Shown here piece after piece: positions 1 to 11,651 of a stretch of 34,718 nucleotides of DNA. The notes beneath the pieces are model-generated. The model ran no database searches. It saw only the letters and a list, made by a program, of their open reading frames with translations, and was not told the DNA's origin. Source of the DNA: Pseudomonas kitaguniensis (GTDB lineage: Bacteria; Pseudomonadota; Gammaproteobacteria; Pseudomonadales; Pseudomonadaceae); NCBI RefSeq assembly GCF_009296165.1, contig NZ_VUAZ01000067.1, positions 1-34,718 of the forward strand. The letters are read 5' to 3'. Both the position numbers and the translations under genes were made by a program. Numbering within the stretch: the first letter of the stretch is position 1; every line of letters starts with the position of its first letter.

Positions 1-39
1 AGTTTTACAGTTGATACATGAATTGACTGACCCACCGCT

Positions 40-66
40 ATCGGGAGCAAGCCCCCTCCCACATTC
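40..66 (-). repeat. REP-like palindromic element (partial)
   Basis: On the minus strand this reads as TGTGGGAGGGGGCTTGCTCC followed by CGATAGCGG. That is the classic intergenic REP motif of the P. fluorescens group, and it folds as GGGAG/CTCCC. It lies just downstream of the acnA stop codon, so it may stabilise or end that transcript. Only one element is visible because the window begins 40 bases before it. The family assignment is from memory. Confidence 0.65.
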
Positions 67-107
67 AGGGCTCCATTAATTTGAAAGCCCCATGTTTTCA
101 GTTCGCC

Positions 108-2849
<2,742 letters not shown>

Positions 2850-3039
2850 TACATGACTCCTTATGGTCCGCACGGCTACGGACCTGACGGGACGAACAGA
2901 GCGTTCAACTTAGCCCTGTTTTCATTAGCAGGCTAATAACTGGACTGTATCGTTAAGCCCAAGGTTCCGAACTCGGCTATCATGCGCGCGTTTTCATGAC
3001 AGGCATTGCGATAGCGCAAGCCAGTTGCCAGGAGAGTCA

Positions 3040-4116
3040 ATGAACACCCTTTTTATGCACTGCCGCCCAGGTTTTGAAGGCGAAGTCTGTTCCGAGATCG
3101 CGGAACACGCCGCGCGCCTGAACGTTTCCGGCTATGCCAAAACCAAAACCGGCAGCGCTTGCGCCGAATTTGTCTGCACCGAAGAAGACGGCGCGCAGCG
3201 CCTGATGCACGGCCAGCGGTTTGCCGAGCTGATCTTTCCGCGGCAGTGGGCGCGCGGTGTGTTTATCGACCTGCCGGAAACCGACCGCATCAGCGTGATC
3301 CTCGCGCACCTGCAAGGCTTCCCGGTGTGCGGCAGCCTGTGGCTGGAAATGGTCGACACGAATGACGGCAAGGAGCTTTCGAACTTCTGCAAAAAATTCG
3401 AAGTGCACCTGCGCAAAGCCTTGTTGAACGCCGGCAAACTGGTCGACGACCCGAGCAAACCGCGCCTGCTGCTGACCTTCAAAAGTGGCCGTGAAGTGTT
3501 CATGGGCCTGGCCGAATCGAACAACTCGGCGATGTGGCCGATGGGCATCCCGCGCCTCAAGTTCCCACGCGACGCGCCAAGCCGTTCGACCTTGAAGCTG
3601 GAAGAAGCCTGGCACCACTTTATCCCGCGCGACCAGTGGGACGAACGCCTGCACGGTGACATGACCGGCGTTGACCTCGGTGCGGCGCCCGGCGGCTGGA
3701 CCTGGCAACTGGTCAACCGCGGCATGCTGGTCACGGCTATCGACAACGGCCCAATGGCTGAAAGCCTGATGGACACCGGCCTGGTGCAGCACTTGATGGC
3801 AGACGGCTTCACCTTCGTGCCCAAGCAGCCGGTGGACTGGATGGTGTGTGACATCGTTGAAAAACCGGCGCGCAATGCGGCGCTGCTGGAAACCTGGATT
3901 GGCGAGGGCCATTGCCGCGAAGCCGTGGTGAACCTGAAGTTGCCGATGAAGCAGCGTTATGCTGAGGTAAAACGCCTGCTGGAGCGCATCGAAGAAGGCT
4001 TCAAGGCACGTGGCATTCGCGTGGAAATCGGCTGCAAACAGCTCTACCACGACCGCGAAGAAGTCACCTGCCACCTGCGCCGCCTGGAAACCGCGAAAAA
4101 ACCGAAAAGCCGCTAA
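3040..4116 (+). CDS. rlmM: 23S rRNA 2'-O-ribose C2498 methyltransferase
   Basis: Methylates the 2'-OH of C2498 in the peptidyl-transferase region of 23S rRNA, using S-adenosylmethionine. The 358 residues fit the RlmM family (about 355-366). An N-terminal THUMP-like region covers roughly residues 1-165. A Rossmann-fold methyltransferase follows, with the SAM loop GVDLGAAPGGW at 210-220. The expected K-D-K-E catalytic set is visible: Lys186 (STLKLEEA), Asp271 (MVCDIVEKP), Lys300 (VVNLKLPMK) and Glu340/341 (DREEVTCHL). The ATG at 3040 follows GGAGAG; an in-frame start 15 bases upstream lacks support. tusA follows after 55 bases on the same strand and may be cotranscribed. The assignment rests on strong motif and length agreement. 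Confidence 0.96.
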   Translation: MNTLFMHCRPGFEGEVCSEIAEHAARLNVSGYAKTKTGSACAEFVCTEEDGAQRLMHGQRFAELIFPRQWARGVFIDLPETDRISVILAHLQGFPVCGSLWLEMVDTNDGKELSNFCKKFEVHLRKALLNAGKLVDDPSKPRLLLTFKSGREVFMGLAESNNSAMWPMGIPRLKFPRDAPSRSTLKLEEAWHHFIPRDQWDERLHGDMTGVDLGAAPGGWTWQLVNRGMLVTAIDNGPMAESLMDTGLVQHLMADGFTFVPKQPVDWMVCDIVEKPARNAALLETWIGEGHCREAVVNLKLPMKQRYAEVKRLLERIEEGFKARGIRVEIGCKQLYHDREEVTCHLRRLETAKKPKSR

Positions 4117-4171
4117 ACCCTCAAGGCAACCACCGCTCTAATGGGGGAGCGGCCAGCTACAGGAGTGAACC

Positions 4172-4417
4172 ATGAGTCTTGATCTACCCGTCGACGGCAC
4201 CCTCGACGCCACCGGCCTTAACTGCCCGGAACCGGTGATGATGCTGCACCAGCACATCCGCGATTTACCGCCGGGCGGCTTGCTCAAGGTGATCGCGACC
4301 GACCCTTCGACCCGCCGCGATATTCCCAAGTTTTGTGTGTTTCTTGACCATGAACTGGTCGATCAGCAGGAGCAGGCCGGGACGTACCTCTACTGGATTC
4401 GCAAAAAGGCCGATTAA
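4172..4417 (+). CDS. tusA: Sulfur carrier protein TusA
   Basis: A small cytoplasmic sulfurtransferase that carries persulfide sulfur from IscS toward tRNA 2-thiouridine synthesis and other acceptors. The 81-residue size and the family motif around Cys18 ([10 protein letters not shown]) identify it; Cys18 is the expected persulfide carrier. The start at 4172 has AGGAG seven bases upstream. Its TAA overlaps the TAA of the convergent MATE gene: both stop codons lie within the four-base palindrome TTAA at 4414-4417, so no terminator separates the pair. It follows rlmM at 55 bases. In pseudomonads this protein is sometimes annotated SirA-like; the Cys-Pro-x-Pro motif is the same. Confidence 0.95.
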   Translation: MSLDLPVDGTLDATGLNCPEPVMMLHQHIRDLPPGGLLKVIATDPSTRRDIPKFCVFLDHELVDQQEQAGTYLYWIRKKAD

Positions 4418-5808
4418 CCGCGCGCCTTGTGTGCGTGAATCCGCTGGCGTGCACTGCGCGCCAGGCGCACCAGCAACATCCCCGCCGCACAGCTCAGGCC
4501 CACGATCAGCCCTTGCCATAAACCGCTGGGGCCGCTGGGTTCGCCGAGCCAGTCAGTCAGCCCCAACGCATAACCCACCGGCAGCCCCACGCCCCAATAG
4601 GCGAACAAGGTCAGCACCATGGTTACGCGCGTGTCTTGATAACCGCGCAAGGCGCCGGCGGCGGTGACCTGGATCGAGTCCGAGAACTGGAACAGCGCAG
4701 AGAACACGATCAGCGTCGACGCGAGGTGGATCACAATCGGGTCCGGCGTGTAGATCGCCGCGATCTGCTCGCGAAACAACAGCATCAGGCTGCACGACAG
4801 GCAGGCATACGCCAGCGCGGTGCCCATGCCGACGCCGGCGGCAAAGCGTGCCTCACGCGGTTCGCCACGCCCCAGCGCCTGGCCGACACGCACGGTCACG
4901 GCTATGCTCAGGGAATACGGGATCATGAACACCAGTGAGCTGACATTCAGCGCGATCTGGTGGCCGGACACCACCGTGGCGCCCAAACTGCCGATCAACA
5001 GCGCGATGACCGCGAAGATGCTCGATTCGGCGAAAATCGCGATGCCAATCGGCAGGCCAATGTTCAGCAGGCGCTTGATCACCGCCCATTGCGGCCAGTC
5101 AAAACGCTTGAACAGTTCGCAACGCTGGTACGCCGGGCCCCAGCGCGTCCAACCGGCCAAACCGAGCATCATCACCCACATCGCGATGGCCGTGGCCCAG
5201 CCGCAGCCCACGCCGCCCATGGCTGGTACGCCGAAATGGCCATAGATGAAGATGTAGTTCAGCGGGATATTCAACGCCAACCCGCACAGGCCCATGACCA
5301 TGCTCGGCCGCGTGCGGCCCAAGCCATCACTGAAACAGCGCAGCACGTAGTACAGCGCAATGGCCGGCATCCCGGCGGCGATGCCATACAAGTAACCCAT
5401 GGACGGCGTGATCAGGTCGGGCTCGACCTTCATCGCCTGCAGGATCGGCTCGGCGCTGAGCAGCAACAGGGACGCCGTGATCCCGACCACGACAGCCAGC
5501 CATAGCGACTGGCGCACCAGCGGGCCAATCTCGCTGTAGTGGCCTGCACCGTAGCGCTGCGCGACTTTCGGCGTGGTCGCCAGCAACGTGCCGGTCATCA
5601 GCAGGTAGACCGGAATCCAGATCGAGTTGCCCAGGCCCACCGCCGCCAGGTCCTGCGGGCTGACGCGACCTGCCATCACCGCGTCGACAAAGCTCATCGC
5701 AGTGGTGGCCAGTTGGCCAATCATGATCGGCAAAGCGAGCGTCAACAGGTCGCGCACTTCCCGGCTGATGCGGGCGGGGCGGGTGATGGAGGCGGTGGCA
5801 GTGTTCAC
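4414..5808 (-). CDS. MATE-family multidrug efflux pump (NorM/PmpM-like)
   Basis: An inner-membrane cation-coupled drug exporter. The 464 residues are almost wholly hydrophobic, with about twelve membrane segments in two repeats, starting with the conserved N-terminal segment [19 protein letters not shown]. Length and sequence character match NorM/PmpM of pseudomonads (about 460-480 aa). The best start is a GTG at 5808 ([18 protein letters not shown]), about 20 residues before the first membrane helix. The ribosome site is weak (GGAC). The open frame extends to 6021, but the added N-terminus is Arg-rich, unlike MATE proteins, and would run into the start of pdxB. Substrates cannot be read from sequence. 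The gene is divergent from pdxB, and its stop codon overlaps that of tusA. Confidence 0.93.
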   Translation of the reverse strand: MNTATASITRPARISREVRDLLTLALPIMIGQLATTAMSFVDAVMAGRVSPQDLAAVGLGNSIWIPVYLLMTGTLLATTPKVAQRYGAGHYSEIGPLVRQSLWLAVVVGITASLLLLSAEPILQAMKVEPDLITPSMGYLYGIAAGMPAIALYYVLRCFSDGLGRTRPSMVMGLCGLALNIPLNYIFIYGHFGVPAMGGVGCGWATAIAMWVMMLGLAGWTRWGPAYQRCELFKRFDWPQWAVIKRLLNIGLPIGIAIFAESSIFAVIALLIGSLGATVVSGHQIALNVSSLVFMIPYSLSIAVTVRVGQALGRGEPREARFAAGVGMGTALAYACLSCSLMLLFREQIAAIYTPDPIVIHLASTLIVFSALFQFSDSIQVTAAGALRGYQDTRVTMVLTLFAYWGVGLPVGYALGLTDWLGEPSGPSGLWQGLIVGLSCAAGMLLVRLARSARQRIHAHKARG

Positions 5809-5910
5809 GTACAAGTGTCCAGTTAAGTGTGGCTGAGGACGGCGGAGTCTACGCCTTGACGCAATGGTCAGGAAAAAACCTGTGTTAGCGATTTGTAAGC
5901 GATTTACCGC

Positions 5911-5945
5911 TGCGCAAGCTGGCTTGCCCGCTCGCCACCACAACG
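5911..5945 (-). repeat. Possible degenerate REP-like element
   Basis: On the minus strand the stretch reads TGTGGTGGCGAGCGGGCAAG followed by CCAGCTTGCGC. This resembles the GTGGCGAGCGGGCTTGC form of pseudomonad REPs and contains GCAAGC-tg-GCTTGC. It lies in the divergent MATE/pdxB spacer. The match is imperfect, and chance similarity in GC-rich DNA is possible. Confidence 0.35.
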
Positions 5946-5990
5946 CAGGTCGCTTCCCTGTACACTGCTGTTCCGCGAAAGGAGCCTGCC

Positions 5991-7133
5991 ATGCTGATTG
6001 TTGCCGACGAAAATATCCCACTGCTTGATGCCTTCTTCGAAGGGTTTGGCGAGATTCGCCGGGTGCCCGGCCGGTCCATCGACCGCGCCACGGTCGAGCA
6101 GGCGGATGTGCTGCTGGTGCGTTCGGTAACCAACGTTAACCGCGCCTTGCTCGAAGGCACGCAGGTGCGGTTTGTCGGCACCTGCACCATCGGCACCGAT
6201 CACCTGGACCTGGGCTACTTCAAGCAGGCCGGTATCCAGTGGTCGAGCGCGCCGGGCTGCAATGCGCGTGGCGTGGTGGACTACGTGCTGGGCAGCTTGC
6301 AAACCCTGGCCGAAATTGAAGGCGTCGACCTGACTCAGCGTACCTACGGCGTGGTCGGCGCGGGTGAAGTGGGCGGGCGCCTGGTCAAGGTGCTCAAGGG
6401 TTTGGGCTGGAACGTGCTGGTGTGCGACCCGCCGCGCCAGATCGCCGAAGACGCTGATTACGTCAGCCTTGAGCAAATTATCGCGCAGTGCGACGTGATC
6501 AGCCTGCACACGCCGCTGACCAAGTCCGGCAACGGCTCTACCTGGCACTTGCTCGATCGTCAGCGTCTTCAACGCCTCAAGCCCGGCACTTGGTTGATCA
6601 ACGCCAGCCGTGGCCCGGTGGTGGACAACGCCGCGCTGCGCGACGTGTTGCTGGAACGTGAGGACTTACAGGCCGTTCTGGACGTGTGGGAGGGCGAGCC
6701 CGAGGTAGACGTCGACCTGGCTGACCTGTGCGTGTTGGCCACGCCGCACATTGCCGGTTACAGCCTGGACGGTAAACAGCGCGGCACCGCGCAGATTTAC
6801 CAGGCGTTCTGCGCCCATCTTGGCCAAGCGCCGAGCATTCAATTAAGTGATTTGTTGCCGGCGCCGTGGCTGGCTGAGGTGCATTTGAATGCCGCCACTG
6901 ACCCTGCCTGGGCATTGGCGACCTTGTGCCGCAGCGTGTACGACCCGCGCCGCGATGATGCGGATTTCCGCCGCAGCCTTGTAGGAACAGTGCAACAACA
7001 GCGCGAGGCGTTCGACCTGCTGCGCAAGCATTACCCGCTGCGCCGTGAGATAGATGGCTTGAAGGTGAGCATCAACGGCGAGTCAGCCGATTTGGCGCGC
7101 ATCGTCGCTGCGTTGGGCGCCGAAGCGCTTTAA
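5991..7133 (+). CDS. pdxB: Erythronate-4-phosphate dehydrogenase
   Basis: Second step of DXP-dependent pyridoxal phosphate synthesis: NAD-dependent oxidation of 4-phospho-D-erythronate to 2-oxo-3-hydroxy-4-phosphobutanoate. The 380 residues form a D-2-hydroxyacid dehydrogenase. The NAD fingerprint [12 protein letters not shown] is at 120-131. The catalytic triad is Arg207 (NASRGPVV), Glu236 (WEGEPEVD) and His253 (ATPHIAGYS), each one residue before the E. coli PdxB positions. The C-terminal region ending [10 protein letters not shown] is the PdxB-specific dimerisation extension. The ATG at 5991 has AAAGGAG upstream with good spacing. A possible -10 element TACACT lies at 5961-5966. A strong hairpin terminator follows at 7145. 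Confidence 0.96.
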   Translation: MLIVADENIPLLDAFFEGFGEIRRVPGRSIDRATVEQADVLLVRSVTNVNRALLEGTQVRFVGTCTIGTDHLDLGYFKQAGIQWSSAPGCNARGVVDYVLGSLQTLAEIEGVDLTQRTYGVVGAGEVGGRLVKVLKGLGWNVLVCDPPRQIAEDADYVSLEQIIAQCDVISLHTPLTKSGNGSTWHLLDRQRLQRLKPGTWLINASRGPVVDNAALRDVLLEREDLQAVLDVWEGEPEVDVDLADLCVLATPHIAGYSLDGKQRGTAQIYQAFCAHLGQAPSIQLSDLLPAPWLAEVHLNAATDPAWALATLCRSVYDPRRDDADFRRSLVGTVQQQREAFDLLRKHYPLRREIDGLKVSINGESADLARIVAALGAEAL

Positions 7134-7144
7134 ACAGCCACAAA

Positions 7145-7169
7145 AAACCCGGCCACTTGGGCCGGGTTT
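7145..7169. terminator. Bidirectional hairpin terminator after pdxB
   Basis: A perfect 10-bp stem, AAACCCGGCC (7145-7154) with GGCCGGGTTT (7160-7169), and a five-base loop. T-runs flank the stem on both strands, so it can end pdxB and the convergent 57-aa gene. Confidence 0.88.
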
Positions 7170-7186
7170 GAAAGAGCGTGGGCGCT

Positions 7187-7360
7187 TCAGCCTCGCTGTG
7201 CAGGTTTTACCAGGCGCTGTTCCAACTCGCTGCACGCTTGCTGGATCATCTCTTCGGTAATCTGCACTTCGCGGCCTTGGGCGTCGATCACCGAGCAAGG
7301 CAGATGCTGCGGTTGGCGGATTACTTCAATTTTGGCGTCGCTGCTGGTTTGCAAGGTCAT
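7187..7360 (-). CDS. Conserved small protein (57 aa), possibly PA1571 family
   Basis: A 57-residue acidic, soluble protein with no signal peptide or membrane segment. The recognisable part is SVIDAQGREVQITEEMIQQA, followed by a C-terminal helix CSELEQRLVKP. This resembles small Pseudomonas proteins I remember as the PA1571 family, but I hold that name with low certainty. The ATG at 7360 is chosen because GGAG sits seven bases upstream; an in-frame start 15 bases earlier would bury this site. It is convergent with pdxB and shares its terminator. Function is unknown; the helical, charged tail could suit a protein-binding or regulatory role, which is inference only. Confidence 0.7.
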   Translation of the reverse strand: MTLQTSSDAKIEVIRQPQHLPCSVIDAQGREVQITEEMIQQACSELEQRLVKPAQRG

Positions 7361-7615
7361 GGCCTGTCTCCTCATCAGGTTGTGTACCTACTCTAATTCC
7401 CCCGCGTGACCAAGCTATTACAAGTCCTTACAAAGTCACCGGTTCGAACGCTCAGTCGACCAGAAATCGATACGAATTTCCAGCCAATCGTTAGACCGAT
7501 AGCCTCTATTAGCCTGTGTCTGCGGGCATAATTAACCTGACTCATTGTTATTTACTCAAGTTCCCCCAATGTTCAGGTGTAGCGACTTCTATTCCTCACG
7601 CAGGTGATGCTCTCC

Positions 7616-9388
7616 ATGTTTTCAGCCCGTCAACGCCGCGCGATTCGCTTGGCCAGCCGCTTTATTGCGCCCTATCGCTGGCAGGCGCTGGGTGCCTTGT
7701 TGGCGCTGATCGTTACCGCCGGCATTACCTTGTCGATGGGGCAGGGCATCCGCCTGCTGGTAGACCAAGGCTTCATGACGCAATCTCCGCACCTGCTTAA
7801 CCAGTCGATTGGCCTGTTTATGCTGCTGGTGCTGGGTTTGGCGGTGGGCACGTTCTCGCGGTTCTATCTGGTGTCGTGGATCGGCGAGCGGGTCGTCGCG
7901 GACATTCGCCGCCAGGTGTTCAGCCACTTGATCTACCTGCACCCGGGTTTCTACGAGAACAACCGCAGCTCGGAAATCCAGTCACGGCTGACCACCGACA
8001 CTACGTTGCTGCAGTCGGTGATCGGTTCGTCGCTGTCGCTGTTCCTGCGCAATGCGCTGATGGTGATCGGCGGCATCGTGTTGCTGTTTGTCACCAACCC
8101 CAAACTCACCAGCATCGTGGTGGTGGCGCTGCCGTTGGTGCTGGCGCCGATTCTGATTTTTGGTCGCCGCGTACGCAGCTTGTCGCGCCAGAGCCAGGAC
8201 CGCATCGCCGATGTTGGCAGCTATGTGTCCGAAACCCTTGGCCAAATCAAGACTGTGCAGGCGTACAACCATCAGCTGCAGGACGAACAGCGCTTCGCCG
8301 TCACCGTGGAGGAGGCGTTTGCCACCGCGCGCAAACGCATTGTGCAGCGCGCATGGCTGATCACCTTGGTGATCATGCTGGTGCTCGGCGCTGTGGGCGT
8401 GATGCTTTGGGTCGGTGGTATGGACGTGATCGGCGGGCGCATTTCCGGCGGTGAGCTGGCGGCGTTTGTGTTTTACAGCTTGATCGTCGGCAGCGCTGTC
8501 GGCACTTTGAGCGAGGTGCTGGGCGAGCTGCAACGCGCCGCGGGCGCCGCCGAGCGGATCGGCGAATTATTGCAGTCGAGCAATGAAATTCAGGCGCCCG
8601 CCAGCGGCACCGTGCAACTGCCGCAGCGCGTGAGCGGGCGTATGCAGTTGCAGGACCTGCGCTTTTCCTACCCTTCGCGCCCGGACAGCTATGCCATCGA
8701 CGGCTTGAACCTGACGATCAATCCAGGCGAAACCCTGGCGCTGGTAGGCCCGTCCGGTGCGGGTAAATCAACCCTCTTTGACCTGCTGCTGCGTTTCTAC
8801 GACCCGCAGCAAGGCCGCATCCTGCTCGAAGGCCACCCGCTGACCGAACTCGACCCGATGGACCTGCGCCGTCATTTCGCGCTGGTCTCGCAAAGCCCCG
8901 CGCTGTTTTTTGGCAGCGTCGAAGAAAACATCCGCTACGGCAACCCGTCTGCCACGCGCGAGGAAGTCGAAGCCGCCGCGCGCATCGCTCACGCCCACGA
9001 CTTCATCCTGCAAATGCCCGAAGGTTACCAAACCCACCTCGGCGACGGCGGCATGGGCCTCTCCGGCGGCCAACGGCAACGCCTGGCCATCGCCCGCGCG
9101 CTGCTGGTGGACGCGCCGATCCTGCTGCTGGACGAAGCCACCAGCGCCCTTGATGCGCAGAGTGAACACCTGATCCAGCAAGCGCTGCCGCAACTGATGC
9201 AAGGCCGCACCACGCTGGTGATAGCGCACCGCTTGGCCACCGTGAAGAATGCCGACCGGATTGCGGTGATGGACCAAGGCCAGTTAGTCGCGGTGGGCAC
9301 GCATCAGCAATTGATTGCGAGCAACCCGCTGTATGCGCGGCTGGCAGCGTTGCAGTTCAGTGACGGGGTGCAAGTGCAAGCGCAATGA
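7616..9388 (+). CDS. MsbA-like ABC transporter (fused permease and ATPase)
   Basis: A half-transporter of the ABCB/MsbA-related type. An N-terminal membrane domain with six predicted helices (about residues 15-310) is fused to one ATPase domain. Visible motifs are Walker A GPSGAGKST (378-386), signature LSGGQRQ (482-488), Walker B ILLLDE (502-507) and the H-loop His538. It should act as a homodimer in the inner membrane. Lipid, peptide or drug substrates are all possible for this family. The 590-aa size fits. The start is uncertain: ATG at 7616 has AGGTG nine bases upstream and is preferred, but GTG 7604 and ATG 7607 are in frame. It looks monocistronic; the 255 bases before it show no gene. 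A hairpin terminator follows at 9414. Confidence 0.9.
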   Translation: MFSARQRRAIRLASRFIAPYRWQALGALLALIVTAGITLSMGQGIRLLVDQGFMTQSPHLLNQSIGLFMLLVLGLAVGTFSRFYLVSWIGERVVADIRRQVFSHLIYLHPGFYENNRSSEIQSRLTTDTTLLQSVIGSSLSLFLRNALMVIGGIVLLFVTNPKLTSIVVVALPLVLAPILIFGRRVRSLSRQSQDRIADVGSYVSETLGQIKTVQAYNHQLQDEQRFAVTVEEAFATARKRIVQRAWLITLVIMLVLGAVGVMLWVGGMDVIGGRISGGELAAFVFYSLIVGSAVGTLSEVLGELQRAAGAAERIGELLQSSNEIQAPASGTVQLPQRVSGRMQLQDLRFSYPSRPDSYAIDGLNLTINPGETLALVGPSGAGKSTLFDLLLRFYDPQQGRILLEGHPLTELDPMDLRRHFALVSQSPALFFGSVEENIRYGNPSATREEVEAAARIAHAHDFILQMPEGYQTHLGDGGMGLSGGQRQRLAIARALLVDAPILLLDEATSALDAQSEHLIQQALPQLMQGRTTLVIAHRLATVKNADRIAVMDQGQLVAVGTHQQLIASNPLYARLAALQFSDGVQVQAQ

Positions 9389-9413
9389 AGCTGCCGACAC
9401 TCGCCCCATAAAA

Positions 9414-9441
9414 AATGCCCGCATTGCTCAATGCGGGCATT
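9414..9441. terminator. Bidirectional hairpin terminator between ABC transporter and slt
   Basis: A perfect 12-bp stem, AATGCCCGCATT (9414-9425) with AATGCGGGCATT (9430-9441), and loop GCTC. On the minus strand the stem runs into TTTTTAT, so it is a good terminator for slt. The plus-strand tail (TATTCTT) is weaker but usable. Confidence 0.85.
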
Positions 9442-9444
9442 ATT

Positions 9445-9500
9445 CTTCAAGCTTCAAGCTTCAAGCTTCAAGCTTCAAGCTTCAAGCTACAAGCTAAAAG
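9445..9500. repeat. Heptanucleotide tandem repeat (CTTCAAG)6 plus two degenerate units
   Basis: Six perfect copies of CTTCAAG occupy 9445-9486, followed by CTACAAG (9487-9493) and CTAAAAG (9494-9500). Each junction forms an AAGCTT palindrome. The array fills the space between the terminator and the slt stop codon at 9510. Similar heptamers occur, from memory, between genes in P. fluorescens strains. Copy number is likely to vary. Confidence 0.97.
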
Positions 9501-9509
9501 CTGCTTCTC

Positions 9510-11438
9510 TTACTGATCATCAAAATACCGCTCATGCCAATCCACCAGCGGTTGCGGTGAGTTGAGTTTCTGCCCGTAGATCACCGAATAAGACAGCACG
9601 TTCTGTACATACTGGCGGGTTTCGTCGAACGGAATGCTTTCCACCCAAACATCAAAACTCAGGTGGTCGGCGCCGCGCAGCCACTGGCGCACACGGCCGG
9701 GGCCGGCGTTGTAGGCGGCGGAGGCGAGCACGCGGTTGCCGTTGAACTGGCTGTGCACCTGGCTCAGGTAAGCGGCGCCGAGCTGGATGTTTTTGTCCGG
9801 GTCCAACACTTGTGCCGGGGAAGCCAGCGGGATACTGAACTTGCGTGCGGTTTCCTTGGCGGTGCCGGGCATCAGTTGCATCAGGCCGCTGGCGCCGACG
9901 CCGGAGCGTGCGTCGTCCATAAACGCGCTTTCCTGGCGAGTGATTGCGAACACCCAGCTGGAATGCAGGCCGCGCACTTTGGCTTCGCGCACCAACGTGT
10001 CGCGGTGGGCCATCGGGAAACGGATGTCCAGGTCGTCCCAGTACTGCGCCTGGCTGATGGTGCGGATTGCCGGGAAGTACCACTTCATGTCGTAGGCCAG
10101 TTTGGCCTGGGCGACCATTTCATCGCGGTTGAAGTGACGGCTGACGTGGTACCACTCGCGACGGCCATCGACAATTTGGCCGCGTGCGTAGAACTCCAGG
10201 GCGCGGCGAACACCGGGTGTATTGCGCACCTTGTTGACCAGCGCCTGGCTCATCACCAGCGGTTTGTTTTTCAGCTGGTACGGTGCTTTGGAGCGATCCG
10301 CCGCGAGGAAACCGTAGAAGTCACGTTCCTGCGCGAGGTTTTTGTACAGCACCAGTGGTTGCGGGTTTTTCGGCTCGGCCAGCTCCAGGCTACGCGCTTG
10401 CCAGTAACGCCAGCGGTTGGTGGTCGCAAGGTCCTGCGGCAGCTTGCGGGTCAACTGGTAGGCATCTTCCCAGCGCGCCAAACGCAACAGCAGGCGCAGG
10501 CGCCATTCGGAGACGGTGTTATCGCGCAACTCGGGGTCGTATTGGGTCATGACGTCCAGCGCGCGCGGGTCATAACGGCGCGCCAGGGTCAGGCCGATTT
10601 CGCGGGCGATCGACACTTTTTCGTCACGCGAGAAGTGCATGCTGCTGGCGTAACCATCGAGCAGGGCCATGGCCTTGTCCGGGTCCTGGCGTGCCAGGCG
10701 GCGCAGGCCGAGGCCCACCGCGTCCGACATGGCCTCGTTGGCCGGCAGGAAGCGCGACGGGTCGCCGAGCATGTCGGGCTTCTGCGCCACGTCCACCATC
10801 AAACGGCCCTGAGCGCCGAGGGTTGGCAAGGTTTTTACCAGGCTGTTGGCCAGTGCGTAGTTGCGGGCTTCGGCGGCGAGCTTGGTGCGGTCCCAGATTT
10901 TTTGTTCGGTGAGTTGGCCGTCGGCCGCCCACTGGCCGAAGGTGGTATCACACGCGGTCGGCTGGGATTTGCCGGTCAGCCAGAGTTTTTCGGTGTTCTT
11001 GTAGCCTTCGGCTTTCAGGTTATGCGTGAGCTGGTACTGGGCTTGCAGGCAGTCCAGCTCAACAAAGTTGAGTTTGGCGTCGTAGTACTTTTCAAAGGTC
11101 TGCCAGTCGCCACGGTCGGCCAGCCAGCGCAACCAGCGCAGCTTCATCCAGTTGGCCTGGGGCAGGTCGCCGTTTTTGGCGAGGAACTGTTCGATTTCCT
11201 CGTTGCTCGCGGTTTTCAGGCGTGCGGTCAGCTCGTCGTAGGCCAGATACGGCGTCAGCGGGTAGTCGGCCAACGCCTGGCTGTATTGCATGTAAGGGCC
11301 GCTGTCGCCCCTGGCCAAGGCGCGTTTGGCCTCATCGTAATATTGACGTTGGGTGGTGAGGTCCACGGCCTGGGCGGATTGAACGGCGGTGGCGGAAAGA
11401 AGCAGGCAAGATAAAAAATTGAAAAGGCGACTGCGCAT
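9510..11438 (-). CDS. slt: Soluble lytic murein transglycosylase (Slt70-like)
   Basis: A periplasmic exolytic transglycosylase that cleaves the MurNAc-GlcNAc bond of peptidoglycan to give 1,6-anhydromuropeptides. The first 24 residues form a signal peptide (MRSRLFNFLSCLLLSA, likely cleaved after SAQA). A long helical superhelix domain covers about 30-480, and the lysozyme-like domain is C-terminal. Catalytic Glu503 lies in TRQESAF, followed by GLMQLMPGTA and AYNAGPGRV, which are diagnostic of family 1 enzymes. The 642-residue length matches what I recall for PA3020. The ATG at 11438 puts the signal peptide at the N-terminus; the longer frame to 11486 adds 16 residues ahead of it. It is divergent from uup, as in P. 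aeruginosa. Its product links to nagZ, which acts downstream in muropeptide recycling. Confidence 0.95.
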   Translation of the reverse strand: MRSRLFNFLSCLLLSATAVQSAQAVDLTTQRQYYDEAKRALARGDSGPYMQYSQALADYPLTPYLAYDELTARLKTASNEEIEQFLAKNGDLPQANWMKLRWLRWLADRGDWQTFEKYYDAKLNFVELDCLQAQYQLTHNLKAEGYKNTEKLWLTGKSQPTACDTTFGQWAADGQLTEQKIWDRTKLAAEARNYALANSLVKTLPTLGAQGRLMVDVAQKPDMLGDPSRFLPANEAMSDAVGLGLRRLARQDPDKAMALLDGYASSMHFSRDEKVSIAREIGLTLARRYDPRALDVMTQYDPELRDNTVSEWRLRLLLRLARWEDAYQLTRKLPQDLATTNRWRYWQARSLELAEPKNPQPLVLYKNLAQERDFYGFLAADRSKAPYQLKNKPLVMSQALVNKVRNTPGVRRALEFYARGQIVDGRREWYHVSRHFNRDEMVAQAKLAYDMKWYFPAIRTISQAQYWDDLDIRFPMAHRDTLVREAKVRGLHSSWVFAITRQESAFMDDARSGVGASGLMQLMPGTAKETARKFSIPLASPAQVLDPDKNIQLGAAYLSQVHSQFNGNRVLASAAYNAGPGRVRQWLRGADHLSFDVWVESIPFDETRQYVQNVLSYSVIYGQKLNSPQPLVDWHERYFDDQ

Positions 11439-11620
11439 GAGACGTCCGTGCAGAGAAATCACGACTAGCACCGGCATCGCCGACACTGATTGCCCCTAGC
11501 TTAGCCTTTTGCTTGCAGCCGTTGAAAGCTTTGCCAGCCGGTTGGTTGAAGTTGGTCGTAAATGTCGTTCAGAACGTGTCGATAGCGAAAATGCAGACCG
11601 CATCCCACCTTCAAGTCAGG

Positions 11621-11626
11621 TAGAAT
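11621..11626 (+). promoter_or_regulatory. Candidate -10 element for uup
   Basis: TAGAAT followed by a GC-rich start region, 25 bases before the uup ATG, gives a short leader carrying GGAGAAG. No convincing -35 hexamer was found at 16-18 bases. Confidence 0.4.
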
Positions 11627-11651
11627 GCGCGCCCAGTTTTTGGAGAAGTGT

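Noticed and set aside
9445..9500. Repeat array considered as a CRISPR
   Set aside because: Units are seven bases with no spacers and there are no cas genes; it is a simple tandem repeat.
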